Source: Epiperipatus broadwayi
Taxonomy: Eukaryota; Onychophora; Udeonychophora; Euonychophora; Peripatidae
Reading direction: 5' to 3'
DNA: 64,000 nt
NCBI GenBank assembly: GCA_028023455.1
Contig: JAQFVV010012418.1
Coordinates: 11,138,563 to 11,202,562 of the forward strand
The notes under the pieces are model-generated. The model saw only the letters and a program-made list of their open reading frames with translations. It did not search any database and had not been told where the DNA came from. A program made the position numbers and the translations under genes. Numbering within the stretch: the first letter of the stretch is position 1; each line of letters starts with the position of its first letter. Shown one piece after another: positions 1 through 12,386 of this stretch.

Positions 1-589
1 TTATCGGCTTTTATAAAGCAATGACTGATGAAAAATCAAGTAATCTCTTGTAGGACCAGCATTGCTATGACTCAAACTTAACACCATCAGCTGATTGATA
101 AATAATTGAGGTCAAATTAACCATAGCAACTCAATTTCTTTTTAAGTAGATTCACAATGTTCAATTTGATAATGTGATCTTAACTTGTATCTGGAGCATC
201 TAATAATATCAGAGTTTATTGACAAAAATATATCATGCATAAAGTAAGATTGAATTTTTATCAAATTATTGTCATATAAATGACCATTAACTTCTATAAA
301 TTTCAATAGAGAGGATTAGTAAAAGAACAATAATAAATTACATATATATTATGAAATATTAATTATTATTTATATATTTAAATATGTATATTTGAGGGTA
401 ATTTTGTTTAAAATGTGTCTTATTATATGGTGCCGTATTGATTAATGTTAAAACTGATATAGATATTTTAATTAAATTTCCACTAAAATTCACATTTATA
501 CTTTAATATCAAGTTCAACATTGTAAGTCCACTTAAATAAAAAATGGGCTGATGTTGATATCAAGTTTGACTGAGAAAAAAAAAAACAA
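1..589. other. AT-rich non-coding DNA
   Basis: No exon, RNA gene or repeat structure recognised. It is presumably intron or upstream flank of the receptor gene whose exons start at 10202. Confidence 0.4.
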
Positions 590-745
590 ATCTTGATACA
601 GTAGTGTGACCCTGTGAAAGTCATAGTATTCAATGGATGCTCATCCAACCTTCCCAGACTAGTTTCTAGCTTATGACTTTCATTAGTGAGTAGACTTGGA
701 TCAAAACTAACTCCACTTGTCACTGTTTTAACAGCTTGTGTAAGT
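590..745 (-). repeat. Z-family hammerhead repeat, solitary degenerate monomer
   Basis: On the minus strand this stretch shares its core with the copies at 38.4 kb and 46.3-46.7 kb: an ACTAGT palindrome, AAGCTAGAAAC and a GGTTGGATGAG tail. It reads as a single old monomer of the hammerhead-bearing family. No flanking target duplication was seen. Confidence 0.55.
653..690 (-). ncRNA. Degenerate type I hammerhead ribozyme motif (Z1)
   Basis: Minus-strand order: helix I CTCA, core CTAATGA (canonical CUGANGA with G5 changed to A), a weak helix II, GAAA, palindromic helix III ACTAGT, C at the cleavage position, helix I partner TGGG. The G5 change should abolish activity. It is recognisable only by comparison with the intact copy at 46575-46617. 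Confidence 0.5.
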
Positions 746-2939
746 ATAGGAAATGGTGATCATGTGGTGCAAGTTTTATTAACAGAAACATGTATCCTGC
801 AATTGATTAATTCATTTTTATCAAACATTACTGCATAAAAATAATTGTTGGTGATATCTGATCACCCGAATTGACTAAAACATTAAAACGTAAGTATTTC
901 TTTTAATAGTCATATGATTGTGCAACATTTTGGTCATTTTCTAATTTGTATTTTTTAATATTTGATTTCTAGAAGGGGAATGTTGGTCATGTGATTATGA
1001 TGAATTCCCCCTCTCCCTTGGGCTGTTTTCTAATTATCAATATTTTTGATATCTGAATTCTAAAATTAATTTTTTTTGGTCACATGATTATACTATATAT
1101 ATATTTTCCTTTTGGGCTGTTTCTTAATTATTAATATTTTTGATGAAAATTAGTGAAATATTAAAGTATTGCTTTTGAAATTATATTTTTTAAACATGTG
1201 CAGTATAATTTTACAATTTTTAAATCTAAACGCTAATCCATAAAAACTCAATTTGATGTCAGGATGAATGCAGATATTGTATGTGCGATTGGTGTACTTG
1301 AATATTGTTTTGTTGATCTAGCTTAATTTATCCATTAGAGCCAAGAGTAATAAAGTTAATAAATGTTGAATTAAGGGTTAAATAAAACCTACGAATGTTA
1401 TAAGTGTAAGCAATGCGTATTTGAAATTATCTAATAAATATTTCCACAGCCAGCTGATAACTTTGCTGCAAAGGTAATATTATTAAAATATTATTAGGGT
1501 CATAAGAACATGAATATAGGGTATGTGCACGTATGATAATGATTGATCTAGATACCAATTTGTTTGCATTAACTTAGTCCCACCATGCATAGAGTATCTC
1601 TATTTTAAAGGTTAGGGCAAAAGAATGTTAGATCAAAATGATGAAATGAAATTAGTCAATTTGCGAAGGAATGTTAATTTAAAATAGTTAAATTGAAATT
1701 ATTACATTTTATTATGGGAAGAATTAGCTCTAAAACAGATCAGTAATTTAAAAGCATTAATCATGGGAAGAAATTTAATATTCGCTATATGTAGGATAAA
1801 AATGAAAGCGAAAATATAATATATGTGAAGGTAATTAATATTTTTTATTTATTTGGTATTAATATTACTCCATGGTAATCGTGAGTTTCTGATAATTAGG
1901 AAATGAATATTGATATTTTAAACCTCTTGATATGATCCATTGATTTAGGGATATTTATTTGTTTATTTTTATTTTTATCATAATACGGTTGTAAAACAGG
2001 GAAAAGCCATCACCAAGCGAATGTGTATATTCTGTATTGAATTGTGATGTGTAAATAAAATTTGTTATTTGTTTTAAATAAAATTTGTGTATGTCTCAAT
2101 GTTTTTGTGGGTTATTATTATCTAGACATCTCAAATCCAATCATGCATCAGTATATTATTATTAATATTTAAATCATCATTTTTGTAAATATGCGGTAAA
2201 AATTATCTAAAATGGTTAATTTCTGATACTTAGAATTACCAAATAATTTAATATAGTTGAGGTATAAATTATGAAATAGGATGGTTATTGAGTGATAGTG
2301 AGTGCAGGGGGTGGACATAAAATTCTTTCCCCATCCGTTGTATTCAAACACCTCTCTAGACGCACTTCTTTATAATTTTGTTATAATTGTGAATATGTTT
2401 ATAATGTATTTCTAAAAGATTTAATAAGCTTAAATTATTCCGAGCTTTAATGTAAATAAATATTAAACTGCATTAAAGACAACCAAGATCACCGTGGGGG
2501 TGATCATGAGAGGAGTGTTTATCACCAATAATATCTGTTGCAGCTTATTTGATTTCTACACCTAATTGTTCTAAAAACCCTGAGAAGAGATTATAAGGGA
2601 AGAAATGAGCTAGCATAATAGAAAATTTGATAAGTAAAAGAGATGATAGTGTAATAGACCAATGGATGTGAAGTTGATGGAGGGGTGGATCAGGAAGGTG
2701 GAGATGGATATAGAACTTTGTAACTGGAACAAAATTTTAATTGTAGCTTTAATGATGATGAATGGTCATGTGCTGAGAATAACCAAGAATTTCCAAAAAT
2801 GTTAATATTATCGATTTTAATGCATTCTCAGTGTTCTCTTAATTGATTGATTATTTATTAAACCATTCATTAAATATTATTACTGAAAGTTATTGAAGTG
2901 AGATTTAACCTTTATATTTTATTAAAGTTGCAATTTGGC
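746..2939. other. AT-rich non-coding DNA
   Basis: Nothing recognisable. A 24-nt stretch at 1450-1473 sits between AG and GT but could not be tied to any protein. Confidence 0.4.
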
Positions 2940-3107
2940 ACCCTGGCAATTAAGAGTATAGATATTCTGTACCATCATCATCATCCCAGTAGGCTTTAGA
3001 AATAGTGTTAGCTGGGAGTGATGAAGCAACCATCGATCCATCCTTAAAATGTTACAATTGGCATGCAACTTAGCTGCAAGTGTTTAAATGCCATATAGGT
3101 CGAAATA

Positions 3108-3545
3108 TATGATATAATTAATGCATAGTGTGGTCGCCCAAACTGAAATAAAGAAATATTATAATTGATCCATAATAGGGATGTGTGACCAGTTGAATAA
3201 AGATTCTCATTTGTTAGAATAATGTTATAATTAGCTTAAACTGTCCAATGATATAAGTTAGGTTTGTAAACTCTCCCAATCATTTTAGTTATATTTGAAA
3301 TACAATGTGGGTGACCAATTGAAAGATTCCATAATACGTTTAATATCAATTTAATAAGTTTTATAAAATTAACTAAGTAAAGAATCATTCTCATTTAGTT
3401 AGAATTGGCTTGTAACATGGTCACACGAACGAAATTGTACCTGGTGACTTTTCTTTTGTTAGAATTGGCCCACAATGTGGATGCCCTATTAAACATGAAA
3501 TTAATTATAGTTATAATTGGCTACAACCGTGGAGGCTATAAAATA
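3108..3545. repeat. Degenerate tandem repeat with ATTGGC-CACAATGTGG motif
   Basis: A motif resembling ATTGGCCCACAATGTGG followed by a purine-poor GCCC/GACC recurs about seven times at irregular 55-100 bp spacing (near 3120, 3165, 3225, 3303, 3405, 3460 and 3515). Copies are strongly diverged. Origin unknown. Confidence 0.4.
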
Positions 3546-4148
3546 AGTGGTAGCAGGTTTCATACATTCAATTATACTTAGGAAATTCGCTAAACTTATA
3601 ATATATATATATAAATTATTTGATAAATGATAACTTTTTTCTAAAATGAAGTTAAATTTACAGCTAAAGTATATTAAATATTAAAGTACAGTAGTCAATC
3701 AAATCAATTTTGTAAGCTGAAAGAAGTGAATAAAAAATTGTCCAAGCTATTCCTGATCAGATTGTTTTTGACCAGTCACTCAAGCTATTTTATAAGAGCT
3801 AGTATCATTATTACATTATATTTATGAGTTGATACAATGTGTAGCAATATTTCTTAGAACCCAATGGAAATAAAGATTTGTATACTAGCAAGACATGTAT
3901 TTAAATTTAATATTTTTAACAAATTAATATAGATGTAAATTATTTCACAAATAAGAGTAGCTTGGATAAATTTATTATTGATGTTCTTCAGTCTTCTGAA
4001 CTGGTCTGATTGATTACTGTACGTTTATATACCTTGAATGTAGATTTAACTACATTAAAAAATACAGTCCTTTATTAAATAATTTGCAACCATATTATAT
4101 ACATATATATAAGTGAAATAATGCTTAAAGCTAAATGGGATAATTAGT

Positions 4149-4344
4149 AACCATTAGAAACCAACAGTAACCACATAAACATTCACAATAAGAATAGTAA
4201 TCAATATTTCTCACTGCTGTCAAGGCAACCTTCTCACCTTTTTTGCTATTAAAAGGTGAGAAGGTTGCCTTGATAGCAGTGAGAAATATTGATTACTATC
4301 CTTATTGTGAATGTCTATGTGGTTACTGGTGGTTTCTAATGGTT
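4149..4344. repeat. Foldback (hairpin) element, 94-nt arms
   Basis: Arms 4149-4242 and 4251-4344 are near-perfect reverse complements around an 8-nt loop. The arms carry CTGTCAAGGCAACCTTCTCA. It looks like a miniature foldback transposon. A short related piece, GTCAAGGCAACC, occurs near 42108. Confidence 0.75.
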
Positions 4345-5745
4345 TTATATATATATTGTGACCATTCGATTGTTGTCCCAACTACATAATATCACCAAAA
4401 CATAAGTGCGCTAAGAATTGTAACCTCGATCACCGATCAATTCCCGCTGCACATTGTCAGCTATTAAGAGCTGTAACCAAAAGCATATCATGCCATCTAT
4501 ATTATGCACCAAAGACCACAACCAAAATCTGCAGCAACTTACCACAGACCAAACTATGATATAACATAAACTTTTTATGATTTAATTTGATCGCAGCCAG
4601 GGTGTACTGCGAAGACCTATCATAGTAGTATGATAAAATACATTAAACAAATTATAAGTATGTAATGTTATTATCTTTCAAACCTTAATTTGCGATTTTC
4701 ATTGTATGAGACCCGATGGCCGACCATGTACAAGATGGCATAATTTGTGGAACTACATAAGATTATGAAATTTTAAACCATCTATATGATTTTTTAATAC
4801 AAATGCTAGTCCAGGTAAAGCTTTGCAATAAATAAACATAAATACTTGGGTTCTTTTTTTATAGTTTACTATATCACTGAGACTCTTATTATACTGACAA
4901 ATGACAATTTAAAAACGTTAAGTAAATATATTCAATCAAGTCATTATCTGGTAAATCTGTTTACAGGTTTAATAATCAATTTATATTGTATACTAGAATC
5001 AACTACGCAAAGCTAAAATGATGGAAAAGGTAAATGGGATTTTATTGTACCTTACACATCATAAACTACCAAAGACGAAAAGCATCCAAATGTTTTCTCA
5101 AAATATCACTAAACTCTTATATCATGTTGACGATAGTATGTACTTCAATGTATGCTCTATCCAAGGTTTATGATTTCTGATTTTACGAATGACAAGTAGC
5201 AACGGCACAGTAAGTTTAATTATAAATCAACGTTTATTTACAAATTTATAAATAATAAGTAATTAATTCTAATGTTATAATTAAAGACAGAAATAAACAA
5301 ATAAAATAAATAAATTATAATTCCATCGACTTCCTTCAATAACATATCATAGGTACGGTTTTTAAAAACCTAATCATACCTTATATTTCAATTTGATATA
5401 ATGAATGTATTGAGGAAATTATACTAAATTCAACATCAACTCATGAAACATCTAATGTCATTTCCAGATTCAATAAATCTATACTGTGAACTTATAATAA
5501 TATAATAAATAATATTATATCTGTAGGATTTAGCTATAATGCAATCATTAAATAAAGTGAAAATTTAAACTTACATTCAGGTAAATAATAATCAACCAAC
5601 AGTTAATTATTATGAGGTAACTTGAATAGAATGTCCTGCTACAATTTGATGATCTAACTTATAAATTATACTTACAAATGGAAGAAGATGATTTAGCAGA
5701 ATAACTAAAATACTTTGCCCAACTTATATCTATGAAGTAAAACCA
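4345..5745. other. AT-rich non-coding DNA
   Basis: No gene or repeat recognised on either strand. Confidence 0.4.
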
Positions 5746-5746
5746 T

Positions 5747-5933
5747 ATTCCTGTGGATGCATTCATCTACACATAGGAATTAAATAACACTAAACGCTTT
5801 GTGGATTTATACACCATCATAAAGTAATAAGTATAATTACACAATTCCGCGGATTAACCACCAGCACAGGAATGAGTGTAAAATACAAAAATGGCAATTA
5901 AGTAATCTGCGGATTAACCACCGGCACAGATTA
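5747..5933. repeat. Four diverged tandem stem-loop units
   Basis: Units at 5747-5780, 5797-5824, 5844-5873 and 5903-5933 have a short outer stem (ATTCC/GGAAT, CTTT/AAAG, ATTCC/GGAAT, TAATCT/AGATTA) around a related core. The last two cores are nearly identical (GCGGATTAACCACC then AGCACA or GGCACA). Stem sequence changes while pairing is kept. No known RNA family recognised. Confidence 0.45.
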
Positions 5934-6361
5934 ATGCCTTTTAACATTATAAAACAACATTACTATTTACTTCACATTAAAGTGCAAAATCATCCTCCTC
6001 AGTTATTCTGACCATTCAGAAAACACTAACATTTTAGCAAATGTGGGTTCTTGCATAATAAAATGTTACACTAATCAGGATAACTAATGTACTAACTTAT
6101 CTTGCTTAAAATAAAACATATGTAATATAATATAAGTAATATTAGTATAGGAATAGAAATCTGGAAAGACTCACAAAATACCTCATGAAAAATTGATACA
6201 TCTCATAAATTCATTTAGTACTTTTCAAGCCTTTTCTCAAGCGCTATTCTCTTGAATAAGTATTTTATTCAACCCCTATTAATTTAAACTTAATAAAATA
6301 TAACTTATGAACTTCACATGCAAGTTCATATAACGATAAAATTAAAGTAATGCATTATTGA

Positions 6362-6482
6362 TCAAATACATAAAATCTAACAGGTGTGTGTGTGATATAA
6401 ATTAAATGTATAGCATTTTATAGTTCAATACATGAATTCTAGCAGGTGTGTGTATCACAAATTAAATTGTATAGCATTTTAT
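6362..6482. repeat. 60-bp tandem duplication
   Basis: Two adjacent diverged copies each contain CAGGTGTGTGT, ATCACAAATTAAAT-like and GTATAGCATTTTATA blocks. Confidence 0.7.
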
Positions 6483-7865
6483 AACTACAAATATGATCCA
6501 TGAAATCCATGTACGATGTGTCGAACAATAAATATACGAAGTAATAGCTACAATTATAGTTGAATTCCATACATGTAATTTTATCCATTTGTATTAGTTA
6601 TTATAAGCACTATTAGATTAATGATTTTACGTGGCTCCATAAACATGAAACAATTCCAAAATATGACACGCAGAGTTTAAATGAAAATGTTTTTTCATAA
6701 GTTATTAATTTCTACATTTCTCTATTAAAACTGTTCCAAGTTTATCACATCCATGCTAATATTTATTTATCCACGCTTAAATCTAGGAATACTAATTATA
6801 GCAATTAATTTAATCATTCCAAACTGACGATAAAATTAGAAAATAGCTTTAATTAATTATTTGAAGACTGTTTTTATTATCCAAATGGTAAACAAATTAA
6901 CTAGCAAATATATTACTGGCATTGCAAAGTTAAATATCGATCAATACTATATTTTTTATTAAAATTATAAACGGAAATATTAAACTATGTTAATAACTTT
7001 AACATTTTACTTTAATTTAAACTTCTTCTTTTTTAAAAAGCAAATTTTCATATTTATAAAACTTCTGTAATTAAAACACTTATTTAATTTTTCCAAATTG
7101 TAGAATAATAAATATTTTAAAACATACCAAAATCTTGCAATTAATTCTGCTTTTAAACTGGAAAGCTCCGACATATTTCAAATGTAATATTGGAAAATTA
7201 TTATTAGCGATTTGATCCACCTGGTTAGCCGACTTGAACAGACTTTTAAATTTAGCAATTCATCTTATTATTAAATACCACTATGTTATTTTTACGTTTA
7301 TAGAAAACTTTGTAGTAAATCCGTTTACTTGTTAACTATTTTAAAATAAGCTTATCATATTTACACCATTTGCCTTTTACCATTTTCTTTTCTTTTTTCC
7401 TCCAAAGTAACACTATCAGACGATCTTTTTTTTAATTCGTGCTCCTTTCTTTTTTACATTGAAACGCATACGTAATTACTGTATTTATTTTTAATAATTA
7501 AATTTAGTTGAACAAATGGTTTTTTTTTAATTCAATGGAAATAATTTTTAAGACCATTTTAAACAAATAAAAATTATTATTATTTTTAATAATATTTTAC
7601 CAAATTTAATGTGTTGTCAAAATTTTTAAAAAGTTAAACATTTTGATATGAATTAGTATATGGAAAGAAGCAATTTAAATTTATTAAAATAATATAGACA
7701 ACAAGTAAGGCAAAATATTACCCATTCTCTCTAATAAATTATTTTGAATATAAGAGAGTAATCTGTTCAAAGTGCAAATCAAGCCAATCAAATCACCAAA
7801 AGAAGACAGAGAAATTTTTATACCAGTTACATCAATTATTATATTTTATACTAAAATATATAGTT

Positions 7866-7868
<3 letters not shown>
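6483..7868. other. AT-rich non-coding DNA
   Basis: Nothing recognisable before the (TA)n tract. Confidence 0.4.

Positions 7869-7916
<48 letters not shown>
7869..7916. repeat. (TA)n microsatellite
   Basis: An uninterrupted TA dinucleotide tract is directly visible. Confidence 0.97.
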
Positions 7917-7919
<3 letters not shown>

Positions 7920-8349
7920 TCTACTAAATATCTGACATGAAATAAAATATATTTTCAAATTTATTAAAAGTTTCTAAGTAGATTTCAGTATTTTTCTACC
8001 ATAAAAATTGTGTTATTAATTAAAATTCCAATTGTGTTTAATTGAATATTATAGAAGTATTAATTGAGAGTTTGTTTTAAATTAGAAATGAACATATTTC
8101 TTTCATCCTTTATTCTGTGATTTACTACATCCTGCATGATACTGGCATTATAAGGCCTATTTCTTTTTATAATAAAAAGACTGAACTCCAAAAAGAGTCT
8201 ATTTTTGAATATTTCTATCGCGGCTATGATACTGCATTTAATTAGAAAAATTATCCTAGGATTTCCAATTATAAGTCATAATTGTGACTGAAAAATACAA
8301 TTCTTCATAAATATACAACATAGGAAAAATACCATTAATAAAAAAATAA

Positions 8350-8578
8350 TGAGACAATAGTCTCAATAAAGTATTGAAAAAAAAAGCTAAATCTTTTATA
8401 TAGGATATAAAATTTTTACCGTATCTAATTTCACAAGTAATGAATTATAATTAGAATTAATTATTCAGGGTCTCAATGAAATACTGAAAAAAAAAAACTA
8501 ACAGTAAATCTTTATATAGGATTCAAACTTTTATCCAATGTTACAAGTGATGAATTATAATTGTCATTAATTAGCCAA
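8350..8578. repeat. Tandem duplication of about 115 bp
   Basis: Two copies share GTCTCAAT, A-rich tract, AAATCTTTTATATAGGAT and CAAGTAATGAATTATAATT blocks, at about 8358-8466 and 8470-8578. Confidence 0.7.
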
Positions 8579-8675
8579 TAATTATGGAAACATTTTAGAT
8601 ATATTTTATGGTACTCATCTTATAGCTAAAGATGCCATTCTATGGCATGGTTTTCATGCTAAAACATAGAAAAAT

Positions 8676-8790
8676 GCTGTTCCCGTGGCCGAGACGTTTG
8701 AACCCACGTTTTCTATAATACAACTTTTTTGTTGTGCTACAGAATGTAGGCCACTATGTCACGTCGCAGTACAGCATGTGTGTCACTAAG
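8676..8790 (-). repeat. Possible tRNA-derived SINE relic
   Basis: On the minus strand TGACATAGTGG resembles a Pol III A box and, some 60 nt downstream, GGGTTCAAACG resembles a B box. The acceptor and T stems do not pair well, so this is not a functional tRNA. A chance match is possible. Confidence 0.3.
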
Positions 8791-9294
8791 CAGCAATTAC
8801 ATTTTCCAAATTCACACAGTTTATAAAATAATTACGGCTTGATGAGAGAGTTTGTATTTGAATTGTATTGAAATGTTGTTTTCATTGGCTTTTTTTATTA
8901 TTTTAAACTATTGAAATTTTCAGATTTTTTAAAACAATAATTATAAGACTTTTTACAACGTAAATGTTAAATATCTGTTTTTATTGAGTTGCAATTAGGT
9001 AACATGTCAAGTAATGTACTGTTAGTAACATTCCACGAGACAAAAAAGATTCTACCATCTGTATATTTTTGAAGTAAAAAAGAGCGGTACAAAAAATTAT
9101 CCAGTAAGAAAAGTCCAAATGTACAGCTTTTTTTGTAAATTTAATAAAAAGCAAATATTATAAACATGTTTAATAAGTAAAGAAGACATTTGTATGTGTT
9201 TGTTGTTGTTTAAAAAAGTTTGAGTTTCTTTCTTCTGTCCGAGTACGCTTACAATTTTGAATTTTTTTATTTTAGCATTACAAACAAACAGAAC

Positions 9295-9407
9295 ACTAAT
9301 CCTAAAACTAACCCTAACCCTAAAACTAACCCTAAACCTAACCCTAAACTAACCCTAAAACTAACCCTAATACTAACCCTAAAACTAACCCTAAATCTAA
9401 CCGTAAC
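9295..9407. repeat. Interstitial telomere-like repeat (CCCTAA variants)
   Basis: About eighteen hexamers in a row, largely alternating CCCTAA with the variant AACTAA (also ACCTAA, TACTAA, ATCTAA), with one 5-mer interruption. CCCTAA is the C-rich strand of the common metazoan telomere repeat. The alternation looks like amplification of a 12-bp dimer. Confidence 0.85.
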
Positions 9408-9454
9408 AACTTTTACTTTTATTACAATTATTATTTTTTAGTTAAACAACAACA

Positions 9455-9597
9455 AAAAAAGTCGTAATACCAGTAAAAAAAAATATCCGATAGAAAATTG
9501 ATAAAAAAAAAAGCTGTAACACAAGTAAAAAAATATCCGATAGAAAATGTATAAAAAAAAGCCGTAACACAATTAAAAAAATATACAATAGAAAAAC
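9455..9597. repeat. Three tandem copies of a 50-bp A-rich unit
   Basis: Unit blocks are GCCGTAACACAAGT, an A-run and ATATCCGATAGAAAAT. Copies start near 9455, 9510 and 9555. Confidence 0.7.
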
Positions 9598-10201
9598 ACG
9601 AATCAAATTTTAATTTGTTGATTTTATTTTACATTTATTATTATCATTTAAATTGTATACGTTAATAAAAAATAATATTTATAAAAGACAATTTTGTTTT
9701 GTTTTTATTTTCGCATTACAAAAATCACAGAAAAATTATTAAAATCAACAGCCCGTGAATGTTCATATTTTATAGTTTTAGCGTGAAAATGGCGCCATCC
9801 AATGGGATATTTATCTATAATACAAGCACCTATTTTATTTTAATTTTTTCTATAAAGTTTTTAAACAGATTTCAAACAATTATTTTTAATTTACTTAATT
9901 ATATTAATAATAACTTTGCATTCTATTTTAGATATAAGGGTTTTGAATCACAACTACTAAATTAACATATTGCACTCATTAAAGGATAATTGATGAAATT
10001 GATTCTATTAATAACTTAACCTGCATGTGGGCGTTCTATTATTTGTCATTTTAATTACGGATTGAATGTTTACTGATAGTATAAGCTACTATTCTTATTA
10101 TTTGCATATGTGAAAATTTATTTTATATGTTATAAATTGTTTTTTATTTATTATATATATATATATTATAATATTTTTGCATTTAAAAAAATTTTTTGCA
10201 G

Positions 10202-10305
10202 ACATATGAAAGCCAGACAATTGGTATTACACTTGTATATTATATTGGGTACAGCCTTTCACTTGTAACGCTTAGTGTAGCTCTTATTCTTTTCTTATAT
10301 TTCAA
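10202..10305 (+). CDS. Class B (secretin-family) GPCR, exon encoding TM1
   Basis: A 104-nt exon: acceptor TTTTTTGCAG ends at 10201 and donor GTAAGT starts at 10306. Read from the first base it is open throughout, giving 34 codons plus two bases (AA) that the next exon completes. The peptide has a short extracellular lead (TYESQTIGITLVYY) followed by a hydrophobic helix, IGYSLSLVTLSVALILFLYF. The GYSxSLxxLxxA pattern ending in YFK is the TM1 signature of class B peptide-hormone GPCRs, and fits CRF/DH44-like receptors well. It splices in phase to 22599-22716. These receptors bind peptide hormones and usually couple to Gs. The N-terminal hormone-binding exons were not found and should lie upstream of the window. 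Exact subfamily is inference. Confidence 0.85.
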
Positions 10306-11057
10306 GTAAGTATTTACATTTTTAAAATCTTTCTTTTAATTCTAAATGAATTTTATGCATACACAATATGTAGAATAAAAATACATTGAGTATTTAATAG
10401 TGCATGAAAAAACAGCTAAATGCTAAACTTAATAAAAAATATTTTATAACTACTATATAAATATAATATAAATTATAATATAAATTAGTTTAAATTACAG
10501 ATACATAGATAGTTTGGTTAATCACTTTTGATGCCTAGGGGAAGGCATAAAAAGTATACTTGTTAAAATTAGGAGTGAAAAAAAAACTATTAGAATGATT
10601 TAAAATAGTATAAAGTAGAAAGAAATGAATAACCAGGAACATTATTTTCAAATTATCGATGTATTGTAGCATAGTGGTTTCTCCAAGTTAAATTCAGTCT
10701 TTTTTGTTAGTCAGAATTTAATCCATTTCTGCTGCATTATCATTTGGATAATCTATGTTCATTTTCAATTAGTATTTTTCTCAAAGTAAAATTTCAAATT
10801 ATTCATTGTTTTGTGAATTTTACAAGTCTATGTTCTTTTCATTTTTGGCACAATAACCTATTTTACCCACATCTTTTTTATTCTTTAATTTTTTATCAAA
10901 TTTAACATTAAATTTTTCTACTACAATTTAATTTTTTTTTTGGTCTGATCGAAAGGGTTTTGTAAATTCATATAAAAATCGTACTTTTTTATCACAAGAA
11001 AAAAATATTGGTGCATAAACCTGAAATAGCACTCCATTTATTTGAATATTTAATTCT

Positions 11058-11059
<2 letters not shown>

Positions 11060-11147
<88 letters not shown>
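11060..11147. repeat. (TA)n microsatellite abutting PLE A
   Basis: About 88 bp of TA dinucleotides directly next to the 3' end of PLE A. Confidence 0.97.
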
Positions 11148-11151
<4 letters not shown>

Positions 11152-11206
11152 GCAAAACCATAAAACAATACAGTACTAGATTAAATTCAAAATTTTACCA
11201 AAATCC

Positions 11207-11255
11207 TTACACAACCATGGTTTCATCTACTACAAATAGACCTTCTCAAGTGAAA
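11207..11255 (-). ncRNA. Hammerhead-like motif in PLE A 3' tail, left copy
   Basis: Minus strand: helix I CAC/GTG, core TTGAGAA plus G, helix II TCTA/TAGA, GAAA, palindromic helix III ACCATGGT, U at position 17. The layout is a type I hammerhead with U3/A8 in place of C3/G8. Mirror copy at 13344-13392. Catalysis not shown. Confidence 0.45.
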
Positions 11256-11318
11256 ATCAACCTAAAGGAAATAACATATATATATATATATATACAAACA
11301 AACAAACCTTCCCATAAT

Positions 11319-11699
11319 TCATTTCAAACTCCACCTTCCCTTAATATCAAAAGAAGTCTTCATAAGATTGATAGCCTCAGAATCAAGGAGTTTTATCATC
11401 AAAGTCTCCTTTATTCTTCTTTTTAACTCATTCTTTTCATAAAAAATAACCGAAGCATAGTCAAACAATATTCTATGACCTGTATTCAATTCATGAATAT
11501 ATAAAGCTGAGTTAAAATACCTATGTTTAACTCTACTTATATGAACCTTAACCCTTTCATTAAGGCTAAATTTACTCTGGTCTACGTAAAATTTACCACA
11601 ACTACATGGAATTTTATAAACAATACCAGGAATAGACCTACTATCAATAGACTGCTTTGAACCATTAAGTAATAAATTCAAATCAGAACCTTTCCTCAT
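11319..11699 (-). pseudogene. PLE A GIY-YIG endonuclease
   Basis: A 126-codon stretch with GIVYKIPCSCGKFYVDQS, SLNERVKVH, and a C-terminal KNELKRRIKETLMIKLLDSEAINL. This matches the PLE-type GIY-YIG nuclease: GIV-Y block, C-x-C between the two motifs as in PLE enzymes, conserved Arg, and the distal helix with a conserved Glu. The YIG motif reads YVDQ instead of YVGQ, so the motif Gly is replaced by Asp, which argues against activity. In intact PLEs this domain nicks target DNA to prime reverse transcription. Confidence 0.8.
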
Positions 11700-11816
11700 G
11701 CAACCTTCTTTCCACCTAACAAATGACTATTCCTATAAACCAAATTATAAATTGATGCTTTAAATGGTAAAGACATATAATCATCATCCTTACCAACAAA
11801 ATTCTTATCATCCAAA

Positions 11817-12362
11817 TCACAAACTATAAACATTATTATTAAATACCACTTTTTTAATAAAATCATGACTATAACCCAATTCTACATATTCAGCAGCAAA
11901 TTGACTTTTTTGAATATCAGCATCATTATTAAAATTATTAAGCCTTCTATTCCGACAACAAAAATTCAACAAAGACATTTTTTTATGTATAAAAGGCTGA
12001 TAACTATCAGGCCTAATCATATTTCTCAAATTTTTAGGTTTTATAAAATGACTACAAAACAAAACATCATTAACCTTCTCAACATTTAAATCTAAAAACT
12101 TTAATTTTACAAAATCAAAACCACCCCCCTCAATTGTAAACTTAATACTAGAATCAAAACCATTCAATCCACATAAAAACTCTTCTAATTTCTCTTTCTG
12201 AATAACAAACAAACAATCATCAACATACCTAACAAATAATTTAATAGAACATGAAAACATATTAATAATACTACACTCCAAATAATCAATATAGACAGCA
12301 CACATCAATGGAGAAATGACAACCAATAACCCAACCTTCTCTAATCTTATAAAACACATCAT
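11817..12362 (-). pseudogene. PLE A reverse transcriptase, YVDD palm and thumb
   Basis: Continues the RT in a shifted frame. ISPLMCAVYIDYLE is motif B-like, KLFVRYVDDCLFVIQ holds the catalytic YVDD of motif C, and DFVKLKFLDLNV is the conserved FLD motif of Penelope RTs. The C-terminal part has the basic, Cys/Asn-rich linker usual between PLE RT and endonuclease (FIKPKNLRNMIRPDSYQPF). A homologous block is seen in PLE C (33445-33810). Inactivated by frameshifts on both sides. Confidence 0.8.
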
Positions 12363-12386
12363 TAGATATAAAATACATTGAATCCT

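Noticed and set aside
25-31. CTGATGA as a hammerhead core
   Set aside because: No helix II, no suitably placed GAAA with a cleavage site, and no closing helix I.
1450-1473. 24-nt micro-exon candidate between CACAG and GTAAT
   Set aside because: Too short to identify; no link to known class B receptor sequence.
8676-8790. Functional tRNA gene
   Set aside because: A and B box-like blocks exist but the stems do not form a cloverleaf; kept only as a possible SINE relic.
9220-9441. Open frame rich in Asn-Pro-Lys and Thr-Leu
   Set aside because: It is translation of the telomere-like CCCTAA array, not a protein gene.
10928-11161. Open frame with a long Tyr-Ile run
   Set aside because: Product of reading through a (TA)n microsatellite. 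The same applies to other Tyr-Ile frames in the window.
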